A stretch of 64,000 nt of DNA, from positions 930,001 to 994,000 of the forward strand of contig CBDCCU010000009.1 of the NCBI GenBank assembly GCA_965214955.1, read 5' to 3'. This document shows positions 28,901-35,241 of the stretch, piece after piece. Source of the stretch: Aliikangiella sp965214955 (GTDB lineage Bacteria; Pseudomonadota; Gammaproteobacteria; Enterobacterales; Kangiellaceae). A program made the translations under genes and the position numbers. The notes below the pieces were generated by a model that ran no database searches, was not told the DNA's origin, and was given only the letters and a program-made list of their open reading frames with translations. Each line of letters opens with the position of its first letter. Position 1 is the stretch's first letter.

Positions 28901-29355
28901 TCTTATCGGTTGACCCTTACGTTCAATTTGTTGGAAATTCTCAGGGAATAAATCCATACTCCTACATAATGAATAATCCACTTGCTGGAACCGATCCGAG
29001 TGGGTATGTTATTGATACTGTTTGGGATGTTGCTAGTGTTGTATGGGATTTAGGAAAAATTGCCGTTGGTGGCATTACTGGGGACGATGAGTTAGTTGAT
29101 GAGGGGCTGATTGACCTTGCTGCTGATTCGGCGGCAGTATTAATCCCTTTTGTGCCTGCTGGTACGACTAAAGTTGCCAGAGCTGTTGATGAAACTGCTG
29201 ATGCAATAGCCGATGTAAGGAAAGCTAAAAAAGGAAAAGGCGCTGGGGATGCACCTACTCAAAATAAAACACCTGATAAGAGTGGGGGGAATGGAAATGA
29301 TCCGTCGATGCAAAGTGATGGGGATCGTCGAAGATTGGCAGTCAAGAAAAAGTAA
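19975..29355 (+). CDS. Giant secreted FN3 / SpvB / FG-GAP / RHS-repeat protein
   Basis: A 3126-residue RHS polymorphic-toxin-like protein. Domains in order: a hydrophobic N-terminus; eleven fibronectin-III-like units (about residues 48-1077), three of them an exact 93-residue tandem; an SpvB/TcdB-like region with GGAATYSIPIAIPPGRAGMQ (about 1100); FG-GAP/VCBS loops such as DLNGDGIKES, DIDNDGITDIY and DVDNDGLIDY (about 1417-1730); YD repeats such as YAYDAMGNPI and TQYQYDAFGRAE; the RHS core RVYDYNLGRFLSVDP to NPLAGTDPSGY (about 2965-3011); then a pretoxin stretch. The RHS shell is known to encapsulate a C-terminal toxin that is cut off. This frame begins at a TTG without a good start signal; the ATG at 19962 with AGGGG upstream would join it if one T were removed from the T7 at 19988-19994. 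The stop at 29353 cuts off an HNH tip lying in another frame. Confidence 0.85.
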   Translation: MGFSLFLGLFSSQVMGIGLPGGEDEGGGKGGCLSPIVSNCQTNEPPSKPKGFSLPSTDIDGNFKLTWEPSSGWRAVLLNTPSGWYEIQESYNLSSFSTIGTLKTLNPVYQLSNKPNGIYQYRVKACDEYKDKDVCSDWGFSSEIEVRNKPSTPSKPSDKNSTSTSFSISWSKPSGTVTYYSVQEKVGSGSWSTIVSSQTGTSLSRSGKSNNSVYYYRVRACNTESWSCSSYSSQNTVRVELKPSTPSAPNNVNSTATDYTVNWSKPSGSVNFYQVQERESGGSWKDIATSHSSTSISRSGKSNNKDYEYRVRACNSYTWSCSGYSSANSVKVRLKPSTPSAPSRPSTSTGSAAVSWTKPSGTVTYYDVQKRKDNGSWSNAKTGDTNTSETLTGLTDGAWDFRVRACNGYSWSCSSYSSASSDTTVRLKPSAPSAPSRPSTSTGSASISWTKPSGTVTYYDLQKRKDNGSWSNAKTGDTGTSETITGLTDGAWDYRVRACNGYSWACSGYSSASSDTTVRLKPSTPSAPSRPSTSTGSAAVSWTKPSGTVTYYDIQKRKNNGSWANAKTGDTNTSETLTDLTDGLWDFRVRACNSASWSCSSYSSASSDTKVRLKPSTPSKPTLSNIGTGSHQVNWAKPSGTVTEYDVIEYKDSTSSYSTVANDTTGLSLSLSGKSDGDYTYRVRACNDESWACSAYSSHSSKVTVLNKPGTPSSISTPSQDVDGSITISWENGIGEVENYQLEQQTDNGTWYKVILTDNSKNSLTRSFLDGVHLFRVKACNEIGCSGFKTSGETEIRRKPATPSAPSVPSTSSGSANVSWSSQTHATYYDVQQRKGSGSWTNAKTGDTGTSETITDLTDGSYQFRVRACNSESWSCSNYSSASSDTKVRIAPSAPAKPTLNKTQSTDGAYKVSWTKPSGTVTLYDLQAREGSGSWSTVADNTTSLSKSFSGQDTGDYTYQVRACNEFSCSGYSSVSNSIAVRITPSAPSISKPTGSSDSDGEYTLEWNKPSETTYFNLQRRKNSGSWTNLTSGTSSTGTSYSESVTDNGTYDYRVNACNQATWSCSGYSSIKSVQVDIVPDHASKETVTIANATLNTLNVPDNEAVGALEGQAGVSGGAATYSIPIAIPPGRAGMQPSVSLNYSSRSGNGIAGVGWSLSAGSSIHRCGQTVAHDGKSYAVTYDADEDRLCLDGQRLISLNNDYGTSGSEYRTEIDSFTKIKQSGEINASSTFAVHYKNGNVSYYGGDNSSHSAQGRSETLTWALNYTVDQSGNRVDYHYSEYGDGEWLLDTIEYTKDGSNAGDRKVNFVYESSSRPDPSVAYLSGGKTESTKRLLQIETEYNNTLVRQYLLDYGDLSGATQRSLLRSVKECSFITGEEVCLEPTNFEWHDGEQTFELKKIDGHINPISKMLYKTVGDLNGDGIKESFTYEKQTLNQNELYRLFSLDADGSELWSYEFDDSELELAKRLWSGSYLDIDNDGITDIYQNESQNIVFYNVKINNQSVTLEHKFDSGIVRTNSVDEVIFNSGKFIDVDNDGLIDYIGNDISTTYKRADIKLWKNSGSSKEAYFSTGITKKSYSYSKSAEKVTMSHVSDINGDSLVDIFLKDTTCYANRYGVLVQNTSGNFIEESFESMGIVTENHPKYVYHQWVDINGDGLVDYLFVPKSGSKTWHYQLNKGGNFDSVVNTNSDVGFLTSTYYNETIKDNCEETVNSYTPKFYDFIEPTDLDSDGRIELTVPISHEPEFKVCVTKDKWLKQNNTTMSLYVKNDNPLIQDQPVPPFEVAQYIPADGDFEYCPNSGGTLDLYTHGLGSLDESIYQVKAYEFNYNSIANKFELIDEYNQSYLRKKGSFSVKTWQSDFYGDGLIDLNIGMHGNLENIDQPDDAFNQGIYYYHNKGASNGSSVSQSPDLLKKVKTGLQQINEWSYAPLTSQANRSANEPKLYDVKAPDDPERYVDDDHFYFTSSMYVVSDLKQSDGIGGVNETEYSYREAIYNRMGRGFQGFRSIIVDSPSGIRSVTDFHQKFPLAGQIESVRTCLVSDNDALCSNEPLSQMEITSDYKNTTNDKVFWVIPTQSVEETFDLTDRSKRLSKQTRSINLSDTDSFGNILKSSQTVDNGYSEVKTTTVNAFDNDEDIWWVNKLTQSQVTTQTLNNTSGVYDSSLDSTKALQTDYTWTAERKVDVMITSVTQGEGKTISVNTDYNSYGLPIKVTTASSGETDRVVETGYSDDGYFVEWIDSGLGKAYSEVNPNHGQPDSTTDINGLITQYQYDAFGRAEQITPPTGQPLYTRFAWCEGDCDGHGFNNSISDNIVYKQTSYQAGAPQSVMYKDKLNRTIATATEGFSENDWVYTTMSYDELGRQTKATHPSYNGSNTKGTHYQRYDVLGRLTEKAIDQAYNQQMEVAYSYHGHRTDIVATSTDKVLNMSRTYSSNGQLIQTTDADDSVTQYAYDAMGNPIVLSDPNGNAITAEYNGLGQKKYVSDPNMGTKTFSYTGFGEVHSETDANKDTYRYAYDTQGRLTERYLNDNLEASFTFDTASQGNSGYCIGLPSIETSENDNSFSRSYAYDGYCRPITTTTTIDEESFTNQTQYDDNYGRVKGTVYPTGITLESRYNDRGYLTEQRNGQSGYVYHQVTEVDARGQVLNALKADGILTESSEYDENSGQMLSVHTHATNGGTQRHRIDYVSYDGFGNLTSQQVETTQSDGSVLTTTETYAYDNLHRLTQSALEGNAINYAYDAAGNLTQKDDYASSFTYGNSTKSNRKAGPNAVYEITKVGGDTAYFDYDDNGNLLSGDGKTLTYNAFNKPVSISKNTITSRFYYGSDQMRYKQVKEGQSGGDETTLYIGKAYEEIRYDDKVIKKSYLGDSIITETEENNSTDYQIGFVHRDRLGSVVTITDETGQVIDNKSYDPFGKPRKANLEKVTPATLTNIASIENYLTTDNAIDLTTRRGFTDHEHLDDAELIHMNGRVYDYNLGRFLSVDPYVQFVGNSQGINPYSYIMNNPLAGTDPSGYVIDTVWDVASVVWDLGKIAVGGITGDDELVDEGLIDLAADSAAVLIPFVPAGTTKVARAVDETADAIADVRKAKKGKGAGDAPTQNKTPDKSGGNGNDPSMQSDGDRRRLAVKKK
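20980..21816 (+). repeat. Three tandem 279-bp fibronectin-III repeats
   Basis: Units start at 20980, 21259 and 21538, each exactly 279 bases (93 codons), nearly identical in DNA. Each encodes PSTPSAPSRPSTSTGS... through RVRACNGYSW. The neighbouring FN3 units are more diverged, so this block is a recent in-frame amplification. Confidence 0.9.
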
Positions 29356-29699
29356 ATTCAACAAAGGAGCTTCGAGGAAAAGGGGATTTTAAGGAAGGTA
29401 AGGTCGATGCAGATCAAAGAAGTTCTGGTCAATGTGAGTATTGTGGTAAAGAAACGGATAAACTCGAAGGGGATCATTTCAACTCTTTAAAAGAAGGAAA
29501 AGATAAAGTAAATAAAGGAGAAATGACAAAGCAAGAAGCTATCAATAAATATGATAGTAAAGATAATTACGTTAATTCTTGCAAAGAGTGTAATCGAGGA
29601 ACCGGTGGTAAACATAGTAAAGAGCCCAGCAAAGAACCAGGTAAAGGAAAGTGGGTTCCACCGAAACCCAATAAACATGTGGAAGAAAAGTTAAAATAG
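29352..29699 (+). pseudogene. Displaced HNH nuclease tip of the RHS protein
   Basis: In a frame shifted by one base from the RHS gene, this 115-codon stretch encodes a typical RHS toxin tip: ELRGKGDFKEGKVDADQRSS, then CEYCGKETDKLEGDHFN, then CKECNRGTGGKHSKEP. CxxC and CxxCN pairs with GDH between them are the zinc and catalytic residues of HNH nucleases used as polymorphic toxin tips. It has no start codon or ribosome binding site of its own. The preceding frame ends GTCAAGAAAAAGTAA; one extra A in the A5 run (29347-29351) would fuse RHS and HNH into one protein of about 3240 residues. It is therefore a frame-broken or frameshift-controlled domain, or a sequencing error. Confidence 0.8.
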
Positions 29700-29712
29700 G
29701 TTTAAGTAAAAC

Positions 29713-30282
29713 ATGATAGATAAAGCTGTTAGTCAGGAATATGAAAAAATTCATGCAAACATATTGCATGTGCTGATGGAAATCCCTTTACTAGAGGACA
29801 ATAGTCATCTACTTAGTTTTGTTGATAATGATGAAGAGTTGATGTGCGCTTATATTCGAGGAAAAGATGATAAGGAAGTCTGCGCAGTTTTAAACTTACC
29901 AACGTCAACGGATAAGTTGTTTTTAACATTAAGTGATGGTGATCCTGAAAAAATAGCACGAGTGTTGGCACACTTAGAAGAAACAGACACAAAAAATTGT
30001 TTGCATAAAAATGATATTTTGAGATTTGATTACAGTTATCTTCAAGAGAATAATAAAATAGGAGTGGTATTATTAAGCATAAAAGTTTCTCCAGTTTTTA
30101 ACGGATTAGAGCATAATATGATTTTTAATGGGAAAAAAATTCAGCTGATGCTCGTAGTTTTTATTTCGCAAGAAGAGTATGACTATCGAAAAAAATTTGG
30201 GCACGATGCTCTTATGGATTATTTTTCTGATAAAGATAAGGATTTGGTTTCTATTGCTAAATTGAATCAAGAGACCGTTTAG
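29713..30282 (+). CDS. Candidate immunity protein for the HNH toxin
   Basis: The 189-residue soluble protein has no signal peptide. It starts 13 bases after the HNH stop, the normal place for a cognate immunity gene in RHS toxin loci. The C-terminal part, VVFISQEEYDYRKKFGHDAL followed by MDYF, resembles the end of SUFU (suppressor of fused)-fold immunity proteins, which commonly partner HNH tips; this is pattern recognition, not a search result. The last codons (about 30275-30282) run straight into what looks like the terminal repeat of an IS256-type element, so the natural C-terminus may have been replaced on insertion. Immunity function is inferred from position. Confidence 0.6.
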   Translation: MIDKAVSQEYEKIHANILHVLMEIPLLEDNSHLLSFVDNDEELMCAYIRGKDDKEVCAVLNLPTSTDKLFLTLSDGDPEKIARVLAHLEETDTKNCLHKNDILRFDYSYLQENNKIGVVLLSIKVSPVFNGLEHNMIFNGKKIQLMLVVFISQEEYDYRKKFGHDALMDYFSDKDKDLVSIAKLNQETV

Positions 30283-30301
30283 AATTCTGTGTCAGTGAAT
30301 G

Positions 30302-30844
30302 CTAAATATCTAAAACGTCATCAAGACGACCTTCAAAATAAATAGCCAATTGCGACAATGTCAAATTCCAATTTTGGATTGGCATTGTCCATTTCTTCGT
30401 CATATTACCAATGCCAGAATACAGTAATTTTAGCAGACTATTTTCATTAGGAAATGCGCCTTTGGTTTTGGTGAGCTTTCTAAACTGGCGGTGCACCGAT
30501 TCAATTGCATTGGTCGTGTAAATAACTTTGCGTATTGGCTCTGGATATTTAAAGAAAACCGACAAGTTATCCCACTTTCTGCGCCAGGATTTGAGCACAA
30601 TAGGATATTGTTTGCCCCATTTAGTTTCTAACTCATCGAGCGCTTGCTCAGCCGCTTGTTTGGAAACAGCACGATAAACCGGTTTTAAGTCAGCCATAAA
30701 AGTCTTTTGATTTTTTGAAGCCACATATTTCATCGAGTTGCGAATTTGATGAATAATGCAAAGTTGTACTTCGGTATTAGGATAGCAACTATTAATCGCT
30801 TCAGGAAAGCCTGTTAGACCATCTACGCAGGCAATGAGAAAAAT
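30302..30844 (-). pseudogene. IS256-family (Mutator-type) transposase, C-terminal fragment
   Basis: The reverse strand encodes the last about 180 residues of an IS256 transposase: FLIACVDGLTGFPEAI, a VQLCIIHQIRNSMKY segment, then VIYTTNAIESVHRQFRKL and WTMPIQNWNLTLSQLAIYF. The usual family length is about 400, so the N-terminal half with the first catalytic aspartate is lost. Similarity stops abruptly near 30844 where REP-transposase leader-like sequence begins. The intact 3' end of the element seems to abut the immunity gene at about 30280. Confidence 0.9.
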
Positions 30845-30969
30845 AAGGGGTCAGGCACATTTAACAATAAATAACAAGTGTGCTATAGTCTACAACCATG
30901 CCTAGACCTGCAAGAATCGAATACGAAGGTGCTTTTCATCATGTGATGAATCGTGGTCAACAAAAATAG
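30845..30969 (+). mobile_element. Leader and 5' head of a REP-type Y1 transposase
   Basis: AAGGGGTCAGGCACATTT (from 30845) is the kind of sequence commonly found ahead of Y1 REP-associated transposase genes. An ATG at 30898 begins MPRPARIEYEGAFHHVMNRG, the standard N-terminus of those proteins, but the frame ends after 23 codons at a TAG (30967-30969), just where the tail of the next element begins. The rest was lost, probably when the next element inserted. Confidence 0.75.
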
Positions 30970-32268
30970 ACAGTCACCGAACTCCAATAAATTTCACTGA
31001 CACTAATTTTTAAATTTGCTTATTAATTTAATGATTTACGGGCGGCTAAATCGTTATTTCTGAGCGAGTGGTGAGGCAGTTTTGCTCAATTTCTTGAGCT
31101 CCAGACGTAGAAATTCCTCAGCATTCACCAAGTCAGTATTTTTTTGGTTGGTTTTGATTTTGTGATTATTTAAGGGCTAGCATATAGCAACCTAGCTGAA
31201 TTAATTCCCTTAACCCACTGCTGTTTAAGTTGACTTGACAAAGCCTGCATGGCCTCAATAGAGCCAACAGCTCGATAATAGTTTTGCCGATAAGCTTTCA
31301 CCTGACTCAACCATTCATCTTGATTAAGATTAAGTCTTTGAAAGATTGGGGTAAGGCTTTTAGGAATACTAGCTTTGTTATCATGGGTTATGGTTTTACC
31401 CGTCCATTCCACTAATTCAATATAATCTTTTAGCTTAATGGATAGCACTTTTTCTTTAATCCCGCCATTAATTGATTCTACGGCTTGGTTTAATTGCGCT
31501 TGTGATAACTGCGTTATTCGGGTTTGAATACTCGTATGCTCAGAATGCTCAAGCTTTTGATTGAGTCCTGCTCTAATGGGGTTTAAATCTACATAAGTCA
31601 TACAGGTTAAAGCCGCCGATTCATCCAATAAAGCTTGAGAATGAAACCTAGACTCCCAAAAGTGACCTTTCACTCCATCTTCCAAGTTACTGCGTTTAGC
31701 TAATGGCTCATTAATACAACTCATCAATCGAGAGATAGAGCCCAGCTTTTGTCTGCAAGCTTCCAGCTTGTCTTTATCACTTAAAATGGATAATCGTTTG
31801 GCTTGGGTTAAAGACTCAGTATTAGGCTGATTCTTTCTAATCGGATATAACCTCAGCCAACGCTCAACCACTTGATTATCCGACCATTGCCATGGGGCTT
31901 TAGGGTTAAAATAAACCACCAGATGATAATGATTATGCATCACCGCATAGCTATAGACTTCAATGGCAAATAACTCAGCTAAAAAGAGTATTCGTTTTTC
32001 AATCCATGCTCTTCTGTGCTCATAGGAAATCCCTGTATCTTCATCCACTCCACACAAAAAAGCCCGCCTGACACAACGAGAAGATAAGTGATAAAAGCCA
32101 GGGGTTTCGTTATCAATTAATTCAGAGCGTCTAATAGCCATGGTTTGTCCTTAAACCGAGTTGTAGAGAGGTTAATCATGCTAGAACACCCAGATAAACA
32201 CAATCAGTCAATTCAGTAATTGTTGTGGGAGATTGGCTATTGTTGGTGTGGGTGATTGTGGGTATAGT
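30970..32268 (-). mobile_element. RAYT-like element, copy 1
   Basis: DNA similarity to the second copy (about 58655-59965) covers the transposase gene, about 170 bases behind it and about 125 bases before it, ending near GGTGTGGGTGATTGTG. Both copies start close to a GACAGTCAC (30969-30977 and 58660-58668). The limits are approximate and no target duplication is obvious. Confidence 0.55.
31170..32141 (-). CDS. REP-associated Y1 (HUH) transposase, RAYT-like, copy 1
   Basis: A 323-residue single-strand DNA transposase of the IS200/RAYT superfamily. The metal-binding HUH motif is HNHYHLVVYF (residues 69-78) and the probable nucleophile is Tyr183 in YVDLNPIRAGL, which matches the YxxxNPxRAG context of this family. 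The protein is longer than classical RAYTs (about 150-200), with a C-terminal extension of unknown role. It differs from the copy at 58865 in about 16 residues. RAYTs are known to mobilise REP palindromes. This copy sits in the insertion cluster behind the RHS locus. Confidence 0.88.
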   Translation of the reverse strand: MAIRRSELIDNETPGFYHLSSRCVRRAFLCGVDEDTGISYEHRRAWIEKRILFLAELFAIEVYSYAVMHNHYHLVVYFNPKAPWQWSDNQVVERWLRLYPIRKNQPNTESLTQAKRLSILSDKDKLEACRQKLGSISRLMSCINEPLAKRSNLEDGVKGHFWESRFHSQALLDESAALTCMTYVDLNPIRAGLNQKLEHSEHTSIQTRITQLSQAQLNQAVESINGGIKEKVLSIKLKDYIELVEWTGKTITHDNKASIPKSLTPIFQRLNLNQDEWLSQVKAYRQNYYRAVGSIEAMQALSSQLKQQWVKGINSARLLYASP

Positions 32269-32311
32269 GAGTTTTGAATTTCTTAATATCTCGCGGTAGC
32301 TTTAACAAATA

Positions 32312-33748
32312 TTAGAAACTACTTGTATTATATAACTTACGTAGTTCATCCATTAATGCTTCAATATGTTTCCACTGGGTATTTTGGTTCATTACAACAA
32401 TTCTTAGCCAACGTTTATTTTGATATTCTGTGGTAGAAAGATAAAAATCACCTTGGGCTAATAGTGCATCTCTAAGCTCAAATTGTTGTTGATTATTATT
32501 GCCAACTCGAAAACAAAGAATGTTAGTTTCTGGCATGATGGCAAGAGTCATATCTTTTTGAGCTTTTATCCAAAGCGCAATCTTTTGAGTCAATTTAACG
32601 ACCGATTCATAATAATTTACTAAGTTCTTTTCACCTTGTGCGGCGATACTCATAAAAAACTTTAGCCCTAAGCCAGCTTTAGTGCATTCAACATTACGGG
32701 TTAGAAAATCATATCCAGGTTGCTCTTTTTGGTGAATTAAATAACTGGCTTCGGTTTGAAAGGCGCTATCGAGATGACGATGATCTTTAACTAGCACCGC
32801 CGCACAAACTGTTGGGGTCATCATCATTTTATGAGCATCCCAAACTACTGAATCGACTCGCTTAATTCCTTTAAGTAAGTGTTTATGCTTTTGGCTTAGT
32901 AACGCCATACCGCCATGAGCCGCGTCTAAATGTAGCCATATATTATGTTGCTCACAAATATCTGCCATTGCATCAATGGGATCATAAAGCCCAACTGCGG
33001 TACCACATCCATTGGCAACAACTGCAATAATGGTTTTACCTTGTTTTTTTAAGGTTTGTATTTGCTCATTGAGTTTTTGCGGGCAAACTTTTCCAGAGTT
33101 ATCGGCAGCTATTGTTAAACAATTATTGGTTCCAATACCTAGTATTCCACAAGTACGTTTAAGTGAATAATGGGATTGTTCTGGTACTAATACAACTGCA
33201 CTGTTAGTGCTTCCTTCATTCCAAGTATTCGGCAGACTTGCCGATCTAGCGGCTAATAAAGCGGTTAAATTACCTAATGAGCCGCCGTGGGTAAGTGTAC
33301 CACCAGCATGGTTAGATTGCGGATTAAGCTGCTGATTTGAAGAAACGGTTTTCCAGCCAATTTTGTTTAGCATCCAGTTAACCATAAAATATTCAATGGA
33401 TGATGCTGATGGTCCCATTTCATAAATAGCCATCGCATTATTGGTAATACCATCGATTAATGATCCTAAACCACCCGTTGGGTGTGTAGGGGCAACCTGT
33501 TGACCTAAAAAGCCAGGATGGTGAAGTTGGGTGCAGGCATTAAGGTATTGATTTAAAAACTGAGATAAGTTTTCTCCTTGTAAACTTCCTTGTTCTAGCA
33601 GTGTTTCTAGATCTAAACTATCAATTAAACTTTCAAGCGGTAATTGATTAATAACTAAGCCTTTGCCTTGTTTACTTTGAGTAAGAAAATTATCTAAGGC
33701 TTTAGCGACTAATTGATTGTTAGCTAAAAAAGACTGATTGTTATTCAT
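32312..33748 (-). CDS. PLP-dependent group II amino-acid decarboxylase
   Basis: A 478-residue fold-type I enzyme. The cofactor lysine is in VVWDAHKMMMTP, preceded by the conserved WLHLDAAHGGMALL. The N-terminal half has HPGFLGQQVAPTHP and NNAMAIYEMGPSAS, typical of the glutamate/aspartate/diaminobutyrate/tyrosine group. It is closer in feel to diaminobutyrate or aspartate decarboxylases than to GadB, but the substrate cannot be named. It is encoded just downstream of the RAYT and upstream of an OsmC gene on the same strand (21-base gap), so it may be co-transcribed with it. Confidence 0.8.
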   Translation of the reverse strand: MNNNQSFLANNQLVAKALDNFLTQSKQGKGLVINQLPLESLIDSLDLETLLEQGSLQGENLSQFLNQYLNACTQLHHPGFLGQQVAPTHPTGGLGSLIDGITNNAMAIYEMGPSASSIEYFMVNWMLNKIGWKTVSSNQQLNPQSNHAGGTLTHGGSLGNLTALLAARSASLPNTWNEGSTNSAVVLVPEQSHYSLKRTCGILGIGTNNCLTIAADNSGKVCPQKLNEQIQTLKKQGKTIIAVVANGCGTAVGLYDPIDAMADICEQHNIWLHLDAAHGGMALLSQKHKHLLKGIKRVDSVVWDAHKMMMTPTVCAAVLVKDHRHLDSAFQTEASYLIHQKEQPGYDFLTRNVECTKAGLGLKFFMSIAAQGEKNLVNYYESVVKLTQKIALWIKAQKDMTLAIMPETNILCFRVGNNNQQQFELRDALLAQGDFYLSTTEYQNKRWLRIVVMNQNTQWKHIEALMDELRKLYNTSSF

Positions 33749-33768
33749 AGTGGTATTAATGTTTTTAT

Positions 33769-34167
33769 TTAAGCTGGAATAATTTCAAAGCTATGGGTAA
33801 TTTCTACCGAAGCTTTTAGCATTAGTGAGGCAGAACAATATTTTTCCATTGATAGCTCGCAGGCTCTTTTTGCATGCGATTCTTTTACATTATTGCCATA
33901 AATTTTATAGTGGGCATGAATTTTTTTAAAAACTTTGGGATCTGTTTCGGCACGTTCGGCTTTTAGTTCGCACTGACAATCCGAAATATCTTGTCGGGCT
34001 TTTTCTAATATCATAACCACATCAATAGAAGAACACCCTCCAACTGCCATAAGGATCATTTCCATGGGAGTAACGGCATTACCATTGCCATCCATTTCTA
34101 TGTGGTGTCCCTTTTCATTAGTGCCAATAAAAGTTAAATCTTTTTGCCATTGGGTAACAACATTCAT
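33769..34167 (-). CDS. OsmC family protein (YhfA-like)
   Basis: A 132-residue OsmC/Ohr-fold thiol protein. Both characteristic cysteines are present: one in AVGGCSSIDVVMIL and one in MEKYCSASLMLKAS. This family reduces organic peroxides or has related redox roles. The E. coli relative yhfA also lies beside crp, divergently, exactly as here, so the OsmC-crp pair is an old gene order. The start ATG at 34167 gives MNVVTQWQKDLTF. Confidence 0.87.
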   Translation of the reverse strand: MNVVTQWQKDLTFIGTNEKGHHIEMDGNGNAVTPMEMILMAVGGCSSIDVVMILEKARQDISDCQCELKAERAETDPKVFKKIHAHYKIYGNNVKESHAKRACELSMEKYCSASLMLKASVEITHSFEIIPA

Positions 34168-34563
34168 TCTTTTTGAACTCCAAAATAAAAAACTAATAAA
34201 AATTTAAACCAGCTTTTCTTCAATGCGCTTTGTTTAAGTTTTTTGCTGAGCACTAAAACAAGTATTGAAAGAAAGCGAACATGATATTTTAAATTATGCA
34301 ATTTATGAATGGATAAATCACTCAAATAGCCAATGTTTTTAATAAGCAAGGATAAAGTTATCTCATTAAGATATAAAAGAGGTAAAAGGTTGAAAATTAA
34401 ATGCTAGCATGTCACTTTGATTGAGATTAGATGTTGAATCGGATAGTGAGGCTAGGTATTATCAGAGTGCGACACTTGCTAGATAATATGCGACACTAAA
34501 ACAAAATCCTAAGCTAAGGTTACTTTAAAATAAACAGATCTTGGTGAAATATGGAACTTGAAC
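34168..34563. promoter_or_regulatory. osmC-crp divergent intergenic region
   Basis: About 400 bases with no convincing gene. It contains a direct repeat TGCGACACT at 34468-34476 and 34489-34497, 21 bases apart (two helical turns), 67-96 bases before the crp start. This spacing suits a dimeric or tandem regulator site on one DNA face. No full CRP consensus site was found here. Confidence 0.45.
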
Positions 34564-35220
34564 ATGGCATTGATTAAAGAATCACTTCAATTACCTCATA
34601 ATATTAAAAGCGATCCAACTTTAGAGTGGTTTGTAGCCCAATGTCACAAAAGACGATACTCTGCGAAAACAACTATAATTTTTGCTGGTGACAAGCCTGA
34701 ATCACTGTATTTTATTGTGAAAGGATCAGTGAGTGTTTTAATTGAGGATGATGACGGCAGAGAGCTGGTTCTTGCCTACTTAAATTCAGGTGATTTTTTT
34801 GGTGAAATGGGACTCTTTTCTGCTGATTCAGATCGAAGTGCTTGGGTGAGAGCAAAATCAGAAACTGATGTTGCCGAAATTAGCTACTCCCGTTTTCAAG
34901 CTTTAGCTAAAGAACGACCTGAAATTATGTTTAAGCTCGCTCAGCAAATGGCATTGCGTTTAAGAAAAACCAGTCGTAAAGTTGGTGACTTGGCATTTAT
35001 GGATGTTACTGGTCGAGTTGCCAGAACATTGCTCGACTTAGCCAAAGAGCCCGATGCCATGACTCACCCTGATGGTATGCAAATTAAAGTTACTCGCCAA
35101 GAACTTGGCCGTATTGTTGGTTGTTCTAGAGAAATGGTAGGGCGAGTGTTAAAAGTTTTAGAAGAGCAAGAGCATATATCGGTAAAAGGAAAAACCATGG
35201 TGATTTTTGGAACTCGGTAG
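34564..35220 (+). CDS. crp: cAMP receptor protein, global regulator
   Basis: A 218-residue Crp/Vfr-type regulator. The cAMP pocket residues are visible in GEMGLF and RSAWVRAKSE (equivalent to the E. coli Gly71-Glu72 and Arg82-Ser83), and the DNA recognition helix reads TRQELGRIVGCSREMVGRVL, with the Arg-Glu-x-x-x-Arg contacts of true CRP (RE...GR). MTHPDGMQIKVTR is identical to E. coli Crp at all but one place. I use the ATG at 34564; a TTG two codons earlier is in frame. A perfect CRP site lies upstream of the RHS gene. A strong terminator follows. Confidence 0.95.
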   Translation: MALIKESLQLPHNIKSDPTLEWFVAQCHKRRYSAKTTIIFAGDKPESLYFIVKGSVSVLIEDDDGRELVLAYLNSGDFFGEMGLFSADSDRSAWVRAKSETDVAEISYSRFQALAKERPEIMFKLAQQMALRLRKTSRKVGDLAFMDVTGRVARTLLDLAKEPDAMTHPDGMQIKVTRQELGRIVGCSREMVGRVLKVLEEQEHISVKGKTMVIFGTR

Positions 35221-35241
35221 CTCACTAATTTAAGCCTGTAT

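Noticed and set aside
30845..30870. A possible attachment site for an integrative element at the RHS/IS junction
   Set aside because: No integrase, no tRNA gene and no direct repeats flank the region; the sequence is better explained as a REP-transposase leader.
31040..31165. Open frame in the 3' tail of both RAYT copies (reads like ELKKLSKTASPLAQK in copy 1)
   Set aside because: There is no start codon in either copy, the frames are interrupted upstream and the residues diverge, so it is more likely element tail DNA than a gene.
34164..34349. A 61-codon frame on the reverse strand overlapping the OsmC start
   Set aside because: No ribosome binding site or family match, and AT-rich composition makes chance frames common; it lies in the osmC promoter region.
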